Below, one piece after another: positions 1 to 21,600 of a stretch of DNA of 64,000 nt; position 1 is the stretch's first letter, and each line of letters opens with the position of its first letter. Made by a program: the position numbers and the translations under genes. The notes under the pieces were generated by a model. The model was not told the origin of the DNA, searched no databases, and saw only the letters and a list, made by a program, of their open reading frames with translations. Source of the DNA: Doris montereyensis (Eukaryota; Mollusca; Gastropoda; Nudibranchia; Dorididae); NCBI GenBank assembly GCA_037039925.1, contig JAXRKP010000190.1:348501-412500 (forward strand), written 5' to 3'.

Positions 1-2146
1 CCTTGAGATATAAGAAAAAGTAGACAGAAATATAATGAACAAAAAAACATATTTTGAGAAAATTTTATTCAAAATTTTTTTTTATTTGAATATTTTCCTC
101 TCTCACATAAACATAAAAAAAGAGTAGGATAATAGTTTGAAACGTCATATAACCTTAATAGGCTCTCAACTAGAACTACTACTTGCCCACCCTGTTTTAT
201 CTGTCCTGACTCCCTTTTACTCATGTCAGATGGCACATTTTTGGTAACAATAATACTAACAGGTGTACGGAATACAAACCTGCCACTTTAAATTTTTAAA
301 AATCAGGAGCTAGATGTTAAAAAATCAGGACACATGAACGATTTCAGATAAAGAGTCAGCATGTCACCTAATCTCGAACTAAATAATAATAAAATAAGGT
401 CATCGTTGACGCTGGTTCTGCTTTTCCCAAGTAAAAGCCCCCCCCCCCCCAAATAAAACCTGGATTCTAGTACTAAATCAGCATTACAGTTGCCTCCTTC
501 CCACTCATTGTTTACATACTGGAAGTGGAAGACACACTCACTTTTCCTCTCTTTCTCAGCAGTAGTCACTTATCTTGCTAATCATTGCTGTCATATTTTC
601 CACTCTTCACACACACATGCTAACCGGTCAGACATACGTGCATGACATACCTGTCAATTATGATTCAACCTCTATTCTACCCTGCATTTTATAAATTGTT
701 GCTTACTCCCTCTCTAACACACACACATACATTCGTGATCGCACGAAACACGAAAATGCTCACTATTTCTCTCTTTTTACACACACGCGACACTTCTCTC
801 TCTTTCTCTGACATGCGTGTGATCGCATTTTGCTGCAGGAGGAGTAATATTGTTTCAAAGATTTTAATCTTAACTTGATTTAGATCTATTAGATCTACTT
901 AAAAGTACAGATACAGATCATCTAGAACTAGATCTAGACGTCCCTAATACTAGGGACGTTTGGATCTTGATCTAACAAGTCATTAAATATCAGCGAAGCC
1001 TTCTGCTTGATCAGTTTGAAATTCAAGGCTCTAGTAATCGCGGTAGGCCTCAATAACATGTAATCATACAACCATTTTTGAAGTCTCGAATAAGTACAGC
1101 ACGAGTACACTGAAGAATGGACAAAGAGAACAATATAATAGCGAAGAATCGATACACCATTACTCATAATAACATTAATCTTGGATAGGCATGACATCCG
1201 GTTATTGGCTGATTTAAAACAAAAATCGCACGCTGAGTATACGGAACAATGCCGCCCAGGCAACGACTGCAGTTGTATTACAAAAAAATCGGGATGGGCC
1301 AACGGAAAATCAGAATTTCGCAAATTTTCAGTAAAAAATCGGGATGATTCCGATTAAATTGGGATAAACGGCTAGTCTGATGGAATATATCAATGTCATA
1401 TATTTTCCGGCCAACCTAAAGCAAGATTCAGGACAATTTATCAAAAGTAGATTTTTGGGATAGAGTACATCACGACGATGAAAATGAGTACATGTTACAA
1501 CTTGCAATACTTTACACAATATTTTGGGCAAAGCTAGGCCTGTTTCGTTTCTAAAACAAATTTGTAGAAATTCAAAGAATTGATACTGAGCTTCTTTATG
1601 GTATCATTGTATAGGGAATGAACTGCTACTCCATCCAATAATTCAATTAATTAGATTTGTCCCACTTTGGGGAAAAATGGCCTTCTCAGGCCTTCCCCTT
1701 AAAACTAAAACGCTCTCAATTCAACCACGAAGAAAAAAAAAGAGGGCTTCCTGGTATCACCAAAAACGTTATTTTTAGTTCGATCTGAACCTACCAACCA
1801 AATTGCTATGTTTGAACATCGAAGCAAGTGTCGAGCTGAGATAGAGAGAAGGGTAAAAACACATTTCTGAAAACAAGCATGGACATGGGCGGGTGGTATA
1901 CCTTGTTCATCTCACGGTACAACATGTTGTTGTCAATAAAACTTAACTTATCACACACCACCATCAAAACGGTCTTGAGTAGATCTTTTCATTGGGTATG
2001 CTTTTTATATCTATTAAGTGTGAAAAGTATGATGATGTGATGTGTGTAAGTTGCACCTAGTGACATCGCTCACGCTATCTACTGTGTGAAGCGGGTTTGG
2101 ACTGCCTTCTCACTATGCTTACATCATTAATTTGGTGATGAAATTT
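1..2146. repeat. Dispersed repeat block interrupted by about 1.1 kb; no gene seen
   Basis: Positions 120-280 and 1380-1690 resemble consecutive parts of the block at 27803-28260 on the same strand (shared strings such as AGGCTCTCAACTA and GATACTGAGCTTCTTT). Here they are separated by about 1.1 kb that the other copy lacks, so 281-1375 looks like an insertion. The inserted part has AGATCTAG clusters (895-945) and a minus-strand open frame of 129 codons (1323-934) with no recognised similarity. 1691-2146 shows nothing recognisable beyond the likely EAPP 3' UTR. Confidence 0.5.
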
Positions 2147-9737
<7,591 letters not shown>

Positions 9738-10189
9738 CTGAAGACAGGTGCCCCTTTACTTAATCTTGTTTGACACGTGCGACTAACTCTAGATCTAGAT
9801 TTATTTTTGTTGGCTACCGGTTTTCAATTAGACATATGTGCCGTTGATGATTATAAGGCCTATAAATTTCTTTCCACAGGAAAACGAAACTAGATTGGCA
9901 ACGTCGTATACACAACGTTATGAGTGTAGCAAATAGCTAGTAAAGAGAAAGGGAGATCACTCTCGTACTCAGCACTACTCTCCTTACTCCTCTTTCGCCT
10001 GTCTCAGATTTGCCGGAAGTTTTACTCAATAAAAATATAACTAAGACTTTGTTTTGTTCAGGAGTTCTGTCACTAAAATCAACACACAGAACGTGTAATG
10101 ATTTTCAATGATTGAGAATCTCGGTTGTATAGAATTCTAATGCCTTCTAATGGCGTAGTATCCTGTTAATACATATATTTATTATTTAA

Positions 10190-10400
10190 ATTTAGAGCTA
10201 GAATATATAGGTAGACCCTCTAGATCTAGATTAGATCTATATTCTAGATATCCAGATCTTTGAGTACTTTGACGACTAGAAATCTAGATCTAGATTATTA
10301 GATCTGAGGTAGATCTGCTAGATCGAATAGATTTAATCTAGATCTAGGTTCTAGATATTTCTAGATCTAGAATATATCACCTGGATCTACATTTCTAAAT
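10190..10400. repeat. Cluster of palindromic AGATCTAGATCT/TCTAGA repeats
   Basis: Roughly 200 bases dominated by overlapping AGATCT and TCTAGA words with diverged spacers. Smaller clusters occur at 895-945, 9360-9410, 13812-13830, 24215-24260, 34135-34215, 44983-44997 and 48485-48510. The motif is self-complementary, so the array has no orientation. Confidence 0.85.
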
Positions 10401-11528
10401 CTGGATATGATATTATCCAAATCTACATGCTGAGATAGAGAGATTCTCTCTCGACCAGACCATTTGTACTTTGTAAGTAAAGTTGCACTTTTCTGTTTCA
10501 CTTTTTAATCTTTTTTTCTTTTTTTTTCATTTGATTTGATTTTACCAATATCCACAGCTAAGGTGCTCTCTGGGGTGTTGGTAGGATTTTTAATTTTACC
10601 TGTAAACAGCCAATGGATCTTTAACATGCATGGTGTTGTGATCTCTGCACAGTGGGAAACATTTTGTGACTATTGTCAGCAGTAACTTAAAGATTAGGTT
10701 CTTTGCAAGGGTTGAGCTCTGTTTTATTGGCTATCAACACAGCTGTTGAGATGAGATGCGGGGGGGGGGGATGGGTCAACCTTCAGGGATTGTGATAGAT
10801 CTAGGTCTATATATTTTATTCTTGATTGGTCTTTTTGAATAGCCTCTCATGACATATCAATGAATAGATGGAAATCATGCAAACGAGGCAAGTATCACAC
10901 TGACTTACCCCCCGGTTTGTTTTTTGTTTTTTTACCTGGTTGGGAAGGTGAGAGGGGGAAGAGGGATCGATTTGTAAATTTGCGGGCTCGGCAGGTGTAG
11001 CATCTAGTGCTATTATTTATAGGGCAAATTAAAAAAAACTGGAGTATTCAGCAGTTCTAGGGTTAAAGTTATATTATGATACATAAAAATGTATATATAA
11101 ATATATATTATATTATAATTAGAAGTTCCAGGCAAATGTGTCAGTCAATGATCCAGAGCTGCTTTTTATATGAAGCGGAGCCCCGGGAATGGCTGTGATT
11201 ATTAATTTTGTTTTTTGCTCACTTAATTCGTGTTTTCTCAGATCAGATGACTTTACTTTCATGATCATTTTCTAAATAATATATTCTAATTTATGGGTAA
11301 ATTTCTATAAAAAGTAGATCGAGGTTCAAAAACGGAAAAGGTAGAAACACGCCACTTTAAAAGAATGGTAAAGTTATGTCTTATTAAATCTTGTTGTTTT
11401 CTTATAATACTAGTTTGACCTTCCAGATCATTTGAAATGAGTCCATATGAGTACGTAAAATGAACCTTTATTTTTCATTTTCTTTCATTAAATGTAAAAC
11501 TAAATCATCCGTAGCCTGTATGTGGTGT

Positions 11529-11664
11529 CATCGGCCTTATGGTTAGGCTGCCAGACTTGGCAGCATGAGGTCCTCACAATGCTAGGTTGTACGATCTGAT
11601 TTATTATTATTTCCTGTTCAGCTTCATGCTCTAGGAACTGAGATAAACTCTAGTTTTGTGTGCT
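11529..11664 (+). repeat. Partial tRNA-derived SINE
   Basis: Begins TCATCGGCCTTATGGTTAGG and GCCAGACTTGGCAGCATGAG, like the 5' part of the SINEs at 20476 and 38891, then jumps to the family's 3' part (CAGCTTCATGCTCTAGGAAC). The middle, including the B box, is missing. Confidence 0.6.
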
Positions 11665-12228
11665 GTAACAGCCTTGAATGAATTTTTATTTTATAATACT
11701 TGCTTGGCAGGCTCACATACTTTGCATTATGTACCCTCTTGCATTTATTTTTTATTAAAAGTAAAGTCCTTTGTGGCTTTCGCCATGGATCATACAGTAA
11801 ACTAAAGCTGCTTGTTACACACATGATTTTACAGGTACAATACTCCCAAGAATATCCTTTTTACCTAGGCTGGATAGTCATTGATATGAGAAGTATTATA
11901 AATAAATAAAAATATTACAGAACATCTTTTCCAATCATGCAAAAAGCAAAGTTAAAATTAAGTTTTCAGACCAGTGTTCATAGTGCTAACAGACGGGCCA
12001 TTACTTCACTTAAAGGTCTTCTAATTTGAGGGAATTTGCTTGATAGGTGACAGTATATTCAGTTTTAAAAGATTCTGTGAATGTCTTTATTCAAAGCATT
12101 GAAGATTCACTTTTGATTAAAGACAAATATTGAGGCAAAGGGCATGTCGAAAGTGAAATGACATTAAATAATATTAAAGCTCCATATGAACAAAGACAAG
12201 ACAAATACAAAGAATACACAGGAAAAAT

Positions 12229-12310
12229 CTTGGCAGAGATGGGGGATTGAACCAGCGACCTCTGCATCAACACACATCGCCTTGCCATAAAAAAGAAAGC
12301 GTGCTACCAA
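12229..12310 (-). repeat. tRNA-like SINE head, a second family
   Basis: Reading the minus strand, GATTGGTAGCACGCTTTC is followed by GCTGGTTCAATCCCCCATC, which has the spacing of A and B boxes of a tRNA promoter. The would-be tRNA does not fold properly and the sequence runs into unrelated DNA, so it is scored as a SINE head rather than a tRNA gene. Confidence 0.45.
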
Positions 12311-12548
12311 TCAAGCTTAAGGAACGTAGTTAGCTTAATGCCCAGATTTAGCTTTAGCCTTTACAAGCATTATAAGAATCATTTCTCCTTGAATCTTTAA
12401 TTCTCCAAATTTGCTGTGTTATAAGTTATTTTTAGTACCTTCTTTATGAAACAATTGGTAATGTTTTCACCCATTGAATATCTATTAGGAAAAAGATGAC
12501 CATGATTGTAAGGTAATCTTCCTTCCTACCCTCCCATGTTCAAAGACC

Positions 12549-12639
12549 ATGGAAGTTGTTTTGACGGTCTTGAGACCCCGGGCTGGACATGCTCATCAGC
12601 CATATCGCCCACAACTGTATGAAATTCTGTTGCTGGATA
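12549..12639 (+). CDS. KRIT1: KRIT1 first coding exon
   Basis: ATG at 12549 begins MEVVLTVLRPRAGHAHQPY and continues into LYEILLLD, which parallels the human N-terminus (VAVIRPKN ... YEILLHE); the start is about ten residues shorter than in human. The best-looking donor, AAG|GTTAGT after 12661, would include an in-frame TAG at 12651-12653. I therefore end the exon at 12639 before GTAAAA, which leaves one base and joins in phase to the candidate exon at 13541. The upstream frame stays open for a short distance, so an upstream splice junction is also possible. Confidence 0.7.
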
Positions 12640-15600
12640 GTAAAACTCCTTAGGAGACAAGGTTAGTCATGTGTTGAATACTTTATTTCTTTTTAAACAA
12701 GAATGGCACGTTATTGGGGTTAAAATTGATAATTGTACATATTTTGAAGTGTCTACGGGATCTATTGCAACCAAAAATGGCAATATCCTTTAAAAAAAGT
12801 AAGACAATTGCAAAAATTCTGAAAGTTTTGAGTGCCTATGCACCACAAGTTATTGCACATAAATTTTATTCATTGCAAAAAAAAAGAAATAATAGACAGA
12901 GTTGAAGAGGGATAGGTAGATAGACAAACATATAGGTAGACAAGACAGATGAATAGAGGACTGTGCGATAGACTTACAAATTTAAAAAAAGAGATAGATG
13001 GGGATTAAGATACAATAACACTATTGGTCAAATAAGTATTGAAAAAAATACACTGACCAATCTGACCACACACAAAAATAGAAATAAAACGAGGAAAAAA
13101 AGAAGAGAAGTAGAGGTGTGTAAACTCCACTGAAAAGGACAACACAACAGGTATGCAACACAAACACATTTTAATTACTTAAAATTCAAAATTGAATAAA
13201 CAGTTTGGGGTTTGATTAAGAATATGCATGCTGACAAAATACTCCAAAATTGAGTTGGTCAGATATTGTGCAGAACAAGAAGATGAAGAATTAATGTTTT
13301 AGAAGAATACAAAAAAGTTGAAGGGAAGATTATTCTTCACATCTGAATGGGATTTATAAATGATGACTACAAGATTGCATTCTGTGTAACATGTGTTCAT
13401 ATTTTTAAAAAATAATGGAAGCATTTTGTATGCGATTTTCTTTCTCAACAGCATTGGTTGATTTAATGAGATTTAAGAATTGTTTTTCTTAGGTTAAACC
13501 TGCCAAATACTTACCGATGTTTCCTACCAAAGTAGTTGAGGAAGAACCCGGGAATTGGTGCTTACTCAGCTCCATAAACTGAGTGGTATAAAAGGTTGGT
13601 AATGATGTCTAATTTAGACGAGGTGTTCAGTTTGTGAGGCATGAAGCTTCTTGGTCGACAAAAGACTGCCATTTTATTTTGACTCTACTGTCTTGAATAT
13701 GTTTTTTCACCCCCACTGCTACGTTTCTTAACATCACTGTCTTTTTCTTTCTTTCTTTCTCCTTTATGTTTTTCTTCTGACATCACATTGTGTGATGCCG
13801 GAGGTGTTACTTAGATCTAGATTCTAAATATTTCTCGTTTGGTGTCTGATGAAGGGTTATACCCGAAACGTCACGTGTTTGCTGTCTTTATTAGTGGAGT
13901 TGTCATTTATTGTCATATTTCGCCTTTGACTTCACTCCACTGTGGCTCCTTCAGTATTATGTCTTGAATATGTGTAATTTATATTTACTCTTTTTCGTAA
14001 TTCTTTCAATGTTAAAAAACCCAAAAGTTCCTTTAAGGCTGTTATGGCCCATGCAGCCAGCGCGTATTCCAGTTTCAATAGCATGAAGCGGAACAGGTGA
14101 TGATAATCACCTCCTGGCAAGGATTTTAGTCTGACACAAGTTTTTTACTCCCAAGGTAGTGTTTGTACCCATTTGCATTTGGGTAGAGTGGAAAAAATGT
14201 GTGTTATGTGTCTTTTCCGAGGAACACAACGGCAGATTTGCTAAGATTTGAACCCGGAATTTCATTTGAAAACGTCAGAAGATTTTGGCTGTTAACGTTT
14301 TCAAAACAAGTGAAGTTATGCATATATTACGTAATCGACTATGGTCAAACGGTTGCCCATTTATTTGAAAACATTTATGTCATAGGGCAATATTTTAGTG
14401 CACCTATTTGGTATTTGAACGTGGTAAAGATGTTTTAGAGCGCAAAATATGTTTCTCTGGATCTAGTCCGGCGACACATACTGCACTTCATTTCATAATG
14501 GCAGCAGTGAGCCATGGTTCTCGCAAAACAGACCCATTCTTCCCCCTCTTCGTCCCGCGAGCAGCACTATCCTGTCCCATCTTCTGCTGTCGTCACACAT
14601 TTTAAGCTGATCATGGCTAGGAGGCATCAATTAGTCTTTTTGATCAAGGTGATGAGAGGTGGCAGTTTCTTTTAATAAGGGATTATAAAGAATAACTAGT
14701 CGGAATGCTGTGATCAGTGTTTTACGGCACAACACTATGATCAGTCTGTGAGCCTTGAGATAGTGTTCAGTCTCATGATCATGGGCCCACCTTAGAGTCT
14801 GCCAGTGCATGTCTGAAAATGTTTCACTTATGTCAAATTGTCACATTTTGTTTTATGCTCTATTCTTTATTTATTTATCATTGTCCCACTATCAGTTATT
14901 TTTTTCTGTTACTTTTTATATCTATCTTTCAGGAGAAAGAGCACTCCAAGTTCCATGGAGTCAAGATGTTCCCGGTTCCAACAGAGAATCTCTTTCTCAG
15001 TTTTCTGTATTTTGCGTACCAGTGAGCATTAATGGTAAATTTCTTTCCTTGTATATATAATTCTTGCTCATATTCACATAAATTCTTTGCTATTTTTAAT
15101 TTGAGTTGTTGCAAAGAAACTTTATTTTTGGTAGAGGTAAGATAACGATAAACAAATCAAGCAAATGTTGACGTTTTATAAAAAATTCAAAACATCTCAA
15201 AATATTTTTTACAGTTATTTTCAGTAGTGGTATTAACTTTAAAACGGGTTACATTTGTGACCTCATTGTTCATCACTTATCTCGAATAGATATCCTTTAA
15301 TTTATTTCCTTTTTGTTCTCCAGAAAAGATAAGCAAGAAGTTTGTGGAACAAGCTCAGAATTCTCCCTCTTTTTACCCTTTAGAGCTTGTTATTGATGCT
15401 TTGAATAATGGCACAATGCATTTCCCTTCGCCAACTCGAACATTTTTACATCATCTTGAGAGGTTTGCCAATAATTATAGTTTATTTTCTTACATAGCTT
15501 TGGGTCGAAATTGTAATATGATTTAATGTATATTACAGTGGAATCTCTCTAATCGGGAAGTCTCGGTGGATTGTAAAATCGTCCAGATTTGCCGGGGACC

Positions 15601-18600
15601 AAGAGAATTTGGTTTTCCCTCAGCAGTTGAGGTACCTAAGCCCTTCTGTGAGTGGTAAAGCGCAGAACCCTTGCTATTGACGGATGAGGCGGGCAATAAA
15701 AAACTATGACAGTGCACAACTTTCTAAACGCCGCCCCGTGTCAACACCGTACATGTATTGCTGGTGGACGAACAAGGTCTAGCTCGACGCCTGCTTTCAC
15801 ACCTTTTTAATGGATGTCTGACTTATGGTCGTCGTGAACTGGTACTTGCGACATCATGTACACATTATACAATGTATAACACATGTAGCACTAATGCAGG
15901 TGTAATAATTGATGTTTTGCTAGCACGGAAATCAAATTAGGATAAAAAGTGAGTGTTGGAATGAATAAAATATGGGGGAAATGGTGATGATAATCAATGC
16001 AAACCCGCGAAAAATTGTCCCGATTAGCCGGGACCTTTCCCGTTTAGAGAGGTTAAATATAGAGAAACAGTTCCCTGGGAATTTTTCACGATTGGCCGGG
16101 TTACCCGATTAGAGAGGTTCCAGTATTACTTTTATATGTTCTGTAAAAAAGTTGCCCATTCTTCTTGCATTGCAAGGAGTACACATGCATTCAAATACCC
16201 CAGACCCTCCTGGCCAGTCAAGCTCAGAAGTGATACGAGAAAACAAATTACATTAAAAATTTCATGCATTTATTTCAATATTCAGTGTGTTTACCCCCCA
16301 CTTTTCTGTTAGCATCTAGATGAGCGGGATATGGCTCAAGCAACAAAAGAATGTTTAATTTGAATTAATACCTTTGATTGAGCTTATCCAAATCTTTCTT
16401 TCTTTCTTTATCAGTGCCCATTCTACCTTTCGGTGTATGGGTTCAGATGCCCGAGATGATCTTTCTCCAGGATGCCCTGTCCTGGCAATTTCTGTTTCCT
16501 TCCAAAAAAGTTACATTTCTATGCTTCAATGCCTCTTTTATATCTTCTTCCCACTTTCTCCGAGGTCTGCCTTTTGGTCTTTTACCTTGGGCTTTAGCAC
16601 TGTATACTGATTTAGCTATTCTATTGTCATTCATTCTATTTACATGCCCAAACCATCTCAATTGATTTGTATCTATCTTAGTTTTTATGCCATCTGCTTA
16701 GATATTTCATTTCAGCTGCCTGTGTTACTGTATTCTCCACTGTCTAAGGTCCAGGTTACTCTTCATAGATAGAGTAGGACAATAAACTGTATTGTATACT
16801 GCCATTTTGGTTTTTGTTGACAATTCTTGCTTACCTACAAATGTCTTTCTTAGATGGTTATATATTGTATTTGCCTTTTTGATTCTCTGGCTGATTCTTC
16901 TTTTAATTTTCCCTTTGAGTTAATCATTACTCCTAGGTAATTGTAGCTTTGAACTTGTTCTAAATTTCTCCTGCCCAATTTAAGATTCTGTGTTTTAGCT
17001 TCCATAGTTACTAGCATCATTTTGGTTTTCTTTGCATTTACTCTCATTCCTCTTTTATTTAGTTCATTGTTCATAATATTGATATTCGACTGAAGGTCAC
17101 TTTCTGATTTTCCAAACAGAGCTAAATCATCAGCAAATCATACATTTACTGGTTTGAGCTTCTACATGCCTACATTCAATTTCTTTATTTTTGAGGATGC
17201 CTTTGTGACTGAATCTATAAATGTGATAAACAAAAGAGGACTTAGAAAACAACCCTGTCTTACTCCTATATCAACATCAAATTCTGCAGATATGTTTCCA
17301 GCTACTCTCACTGCACATGTTGGTTTATTGTAAAAACTTTTAATGGCTTCTATTAAATTTTGGTCTACATTGTGTTCTTTTAAGGAATGCCATAGTTCGT
17401 TCCTCCTCTCAGTGTCAAATGCCTTTTCTAAGTCAATAAAATGCAGGTGCAAGTCAATGTTTCTCTCAAGGAAATTATTTGTCTCATTGTAAATATGTGG
17501 TCTTGTACACTTCTTCCTGGTCTAAATCCACTCTGATGCTCTTCAATGTGATCCTCTACTGTTTGCCTAAATGTCATTTCCAGCATATACTTTTCCTGGG
17601 AATGCTATAGTTTGAGCATTCCATAGTTGATCCTTTCTTATGAATTGGTACTACCATTCCTTTTTTCTTTCATGCTTGTTGTTGGCATATTGCATGTAGT
17701 AGTTTGTCTGCCTCTCTCCCTTGGTTTTTGATCATTTCTGGATAAACTTGATCTGTTCCTGGGGCTTTTCCTAACTTCACTTTTCATATAGCTGTTTGGA
17801 TTTCTTCCATTGATATATTTTCTTCAGCTTCCTCCTCTGGATTACTTGTTACTCTTACTAATTGATCTTTACTCCTTGTTTCATACATTCTGGAGGGATT
17901 ATGTAATTGGTGAAAATGCTTTCTCTATGTTTCCATGATTTCGCTGTCTTCTTTCATTATTTCTTCTTTGGCATTCTTAATTTGTCGTATTGGGCATGTT
18001 TTGGTCTTTCTCGTGCTCTTCATTGCCCCCTAGAACAGCTTTTGATTTCCTTGATAGCTTTCTTGAAGTCTTTGTCCAAAATCTTCCCATTGTTCCTGTT
18101 TTGCTTTCCTAACTTCCTCTTTGGCGATAGTTCTTTTATTCATGTAATTTATCCTATCCTATCCTCTGGTGTCTTTGTTTGCAAGTATTTCTTCCAGGCA
18201 TCCTTCTTTTCTTTGATCTTAGTCTTGACATTCTTATTCCACCATGCTGTTCTTTTCCTATCTCTTTGATTTGTTTCCTACCACAGATCTCTTCAGTACA
18301 ACTGAGGAGTGTTTCTTTATACATCTGCCACTTTTCTTCTATTGTGCTATCATTCAGATCACTAAATATTTCTGCTCCTCTGTTTACTCTTGCATCCAAT
18401 GTACTGTAAAAAGGGAGCTGCTAACTATTATGTAGTCTATCATTGACTTTCGCACCTGTCTTCATTTAGTCTTGTAGATTTGTGGATATCTTTATGAGGA
18501 AAAAAGGTGTTGGCTATTTTTATGTTATTCTTTAGACAAAAATCTATTAGTCTCTCTCCATTTAGAGAAGTTGTTGTCTCTCCTTCTTTCCTGACATTTT

Positions 18601-21600
18601 TACATTGTTGCCTACTCTAGCATTTAAATCTCCTAAAAGCATTAGTTCCTGTTTGGGTTTAAGATTCTCTGTAGCTATTTGTAAATCGTTTTCGAAGATA
18701 TCTTTTCATTCTTTAGTTGCGTCTTTGTTTGGTCTGTAAGCTATTAATAATTTAATTTCTCATCCTTTTGGTTTAATATTTACCTCTAATAGCTGTGGGC
18801 TTATAAATTTCCAACTTTCTAATAGCTTTTCATGCCTTTTATGCACTAGGAGGCCTGCTCCTGCTCTAGCTCTATCTTTGACATCTACTCCTGAGAAGAT
18901 TACAATATGATTTGGTCCTACATTTTCGATTCCTTGTCCTGTTTTCTTTGTTTTTGTAATGGCTAAAATATCTACTTTGAATTTTTCCATTTCTTCAACT
19001 AATTCTAACTCTTTTCCATTTATTGCCCTAACGCTCCATGTTCCAAAAATCACAGTCTGTATTCGTTTCCAAGTTCGTCTTCGAAAGATCAAGCCAGTTG
19101 TATTATGTTTATTTCTCTGAATCTCTTTTGGTTTTGGATAAACAGGGATTAGCCCACTGTACCCTAGGTAGATGGTGGGCTGCCACTTTGAGGCCCCTAC
19201 CAGGTCTTGTTATTTTCTGTCAGGGTTAACTCCCTTAGCCTTTGGTCAACCAAGACCGGCCTGCAAGGCAGCAGGTTTTTTTCTTCCAGGGGTAACTCCC
19301 TTAGCCTTTGGTCGGCCAAGACCTGCCTGCCAGGAAGCAGGAGACTCGTGGAGGGCGGGATCATCTACTCCCCGTACATGTGCTTACCTGTCCACTGCCC
19401 AGCTTATCCAAATCAAGCTTTTGATTTTTGCATTGAAATTTATACTTTTCTCCATTTCTGGCAAGTAGGATTTTTCCATTGATTTAGAAAATTTCAAGTT
19501 GACTTTTGACTGGGCACCCTGTTACTATGTTAAGTGCCCAAATCCTGTCGTTTTGAAAATTAGTTTTTCCAGATTCATAAATTATAAACTCAAGATAACT
19601 CTTCGGCTTTTTGCTTTTTCAGTAAAAACTTCCCTCTCGCTCCCTATAAAGATACGTTTAATAATGGTTTCACATTTTTTCTTTGGATTGCAAAGTAAAA
19701 CCTCTTTATTAAATTACTGTATTGTAATTAACATTGTGCTTTCTAATCAAAAGCTCCAAATGGCTATGTGTACAAGATGAGACCTAGTACAGAAACTTGT
19801 AACACCTTAAAATCTAATGATGCTGTACACAATCTCAAAACTTGAACAAGAACTGATTGTAACGACCTACATTCGACAGATATCACCTAAACCAATCCAA
19901 AACTAAACCAGAATGCCAAAATCCTGGAAATGGTCGATAGTAGTGAAAGCTGCACTCAGATCTAGTAAGACAATAATGGAAACTTTGCTTTGATCAACCT
20001 CACATAAAAGGTCTAAGAAGAGCATTGTTGTGGCACTCTCGATGAGCTGACTGATACTTTTATTTTTTAAATTATTATTATAATTGTTATTATCATTATA
20101 ATTGTTATTATCATTATTATTGTTATTATCATTATTATTATTACTATTCCTGTTTCCTGAAGCATGTTCCTTGAGTCTGCACAATGAAGAAAATCATTGA
20201 AGATTAAACAAATTTAAACAATTAACACAGAAGAGAAAGCAAAGAGGAAAGGAAACAAAGTTAGATAGGATGCATGATTTGTCTTTGAATATGTAATGAG
20301 GTTACCTGTATGCTACTTTATTCTATATCCCAACATGCTTACAAAAGCTATCTAAGGGCTACAAAACTATTAGTGTTGACATTTAAAAACAATTGTAATG
20401 GATCTGTGCTAAAATGGACTGGACTGAAACGGGTGTATTTTGTTGATACTTTTTCTTCCTCTTAAAGTGTTTTTAGTGGCGTCAGGTGGCTGAGGGGTTA
20501 GGCTGCCGACGGGATTATGAGGTCCCGAGTTCGAATCCTAGCAAAACCAGGTCCGACGTTGTTTTCCTTGGGAAAGACATGTAACACACATTTTCCCAAC
20601 TCTACCCAAGAACAAATGGGTACAAGCACTTGCTTGGGAGTAAAAACTTGCGTCAGACTAGCATCCTGACCAGGAGGTGATTATTGTCACCTGTTGCGCT
20701 TCATGCTATAGACACCAGGATAAGCTCTGGCTCTAAAGGCCTTGAGGGCCTTGAAGGAACTTTATATTTAAAGTGTTTTTAACTCATTCCTTTTTCTACT
20801 GCCAACCTGTTTTCTTTCTCTTTTTTCTTCAGTTGGTTGAAAGACAAACATCAGCTCTCAAATACTGTTGAATGTTTGTTTAGGCCTAGAGCTGAATTTC
20901 GAGTTCACCTGACAGTGCACAATCCTGTTTTCATTCCAAGCCGCATAAGCTCTGAAGGAGATGGATCTTCAAGTGGGAAAACTGCTCAGTTCCCACCAAA
21001 AATTCAACTTACTGCCAATGAAGCTCTAGCTAAAATGTTGGCCATCGAAAAATGTGATATTGTTGTGATGAATCCGTTATTTGGCTCCGGACTACCCTAT
21101 AAAACAAAAGTTAGTAATATCAGGAGATGAAACCTTCATTTTTCTTTTTTGAGTAAAATTGAGACAAAGAGACAATCTTAGGAAAGAAAAGGAAATCATG
21201 CTTCCTGATAAGTGTGAAAATGATATGAAAATACATCATGTCTACAGCTGTTTGAAACTTGGAATTCCCAAAGCCAACTGTGGTCCATGGTTTTTGTCAG
21301 TTTTTTCTAAATGACGTAATTGTGACTTAGACACACTATTGAAATGACCCTTTCAATCAACTAATTCCATTTTGGGAATCAATGTATAAAATTTTAGTTG
21401 CCAAAAGTTTAAAACTCAGATTTTTGTGAATTTTATGTCCTGTTATTCAAACAGTGTCATGCAAATTAGTTTGTTTTTGTCATACTTAGTTGTTATAGTG
21501 AAGAACATTTTTAGAATATGACTACATGCTTTTTGCTGATTTCACATGATTTTATCATATATAGTTAAAAAGAAAACAGGCTGTAGAAGTGTTCATGACT

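Larger units (their letters stand above)
9738..12548. promoter_or_regulatory. Presumed shared upstream region between EAPP and KRIT1
   Basis: The two genes are transcribed away from this interval, so it should hold both promoters and any non-coding first exons; the EAPP start codon should also be here. No TATA box, initiator or CpG island can be assigned by eye. It contains a dense AGATCT/TCTAGA cluster (10190-10400), a G10 run near 10762, a partial SINE (about 11529-11664) and a tRNA-like SINE head on the minus strand (12310-12229). The assignment rests on gene orientation only. Confidence 0.35.
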
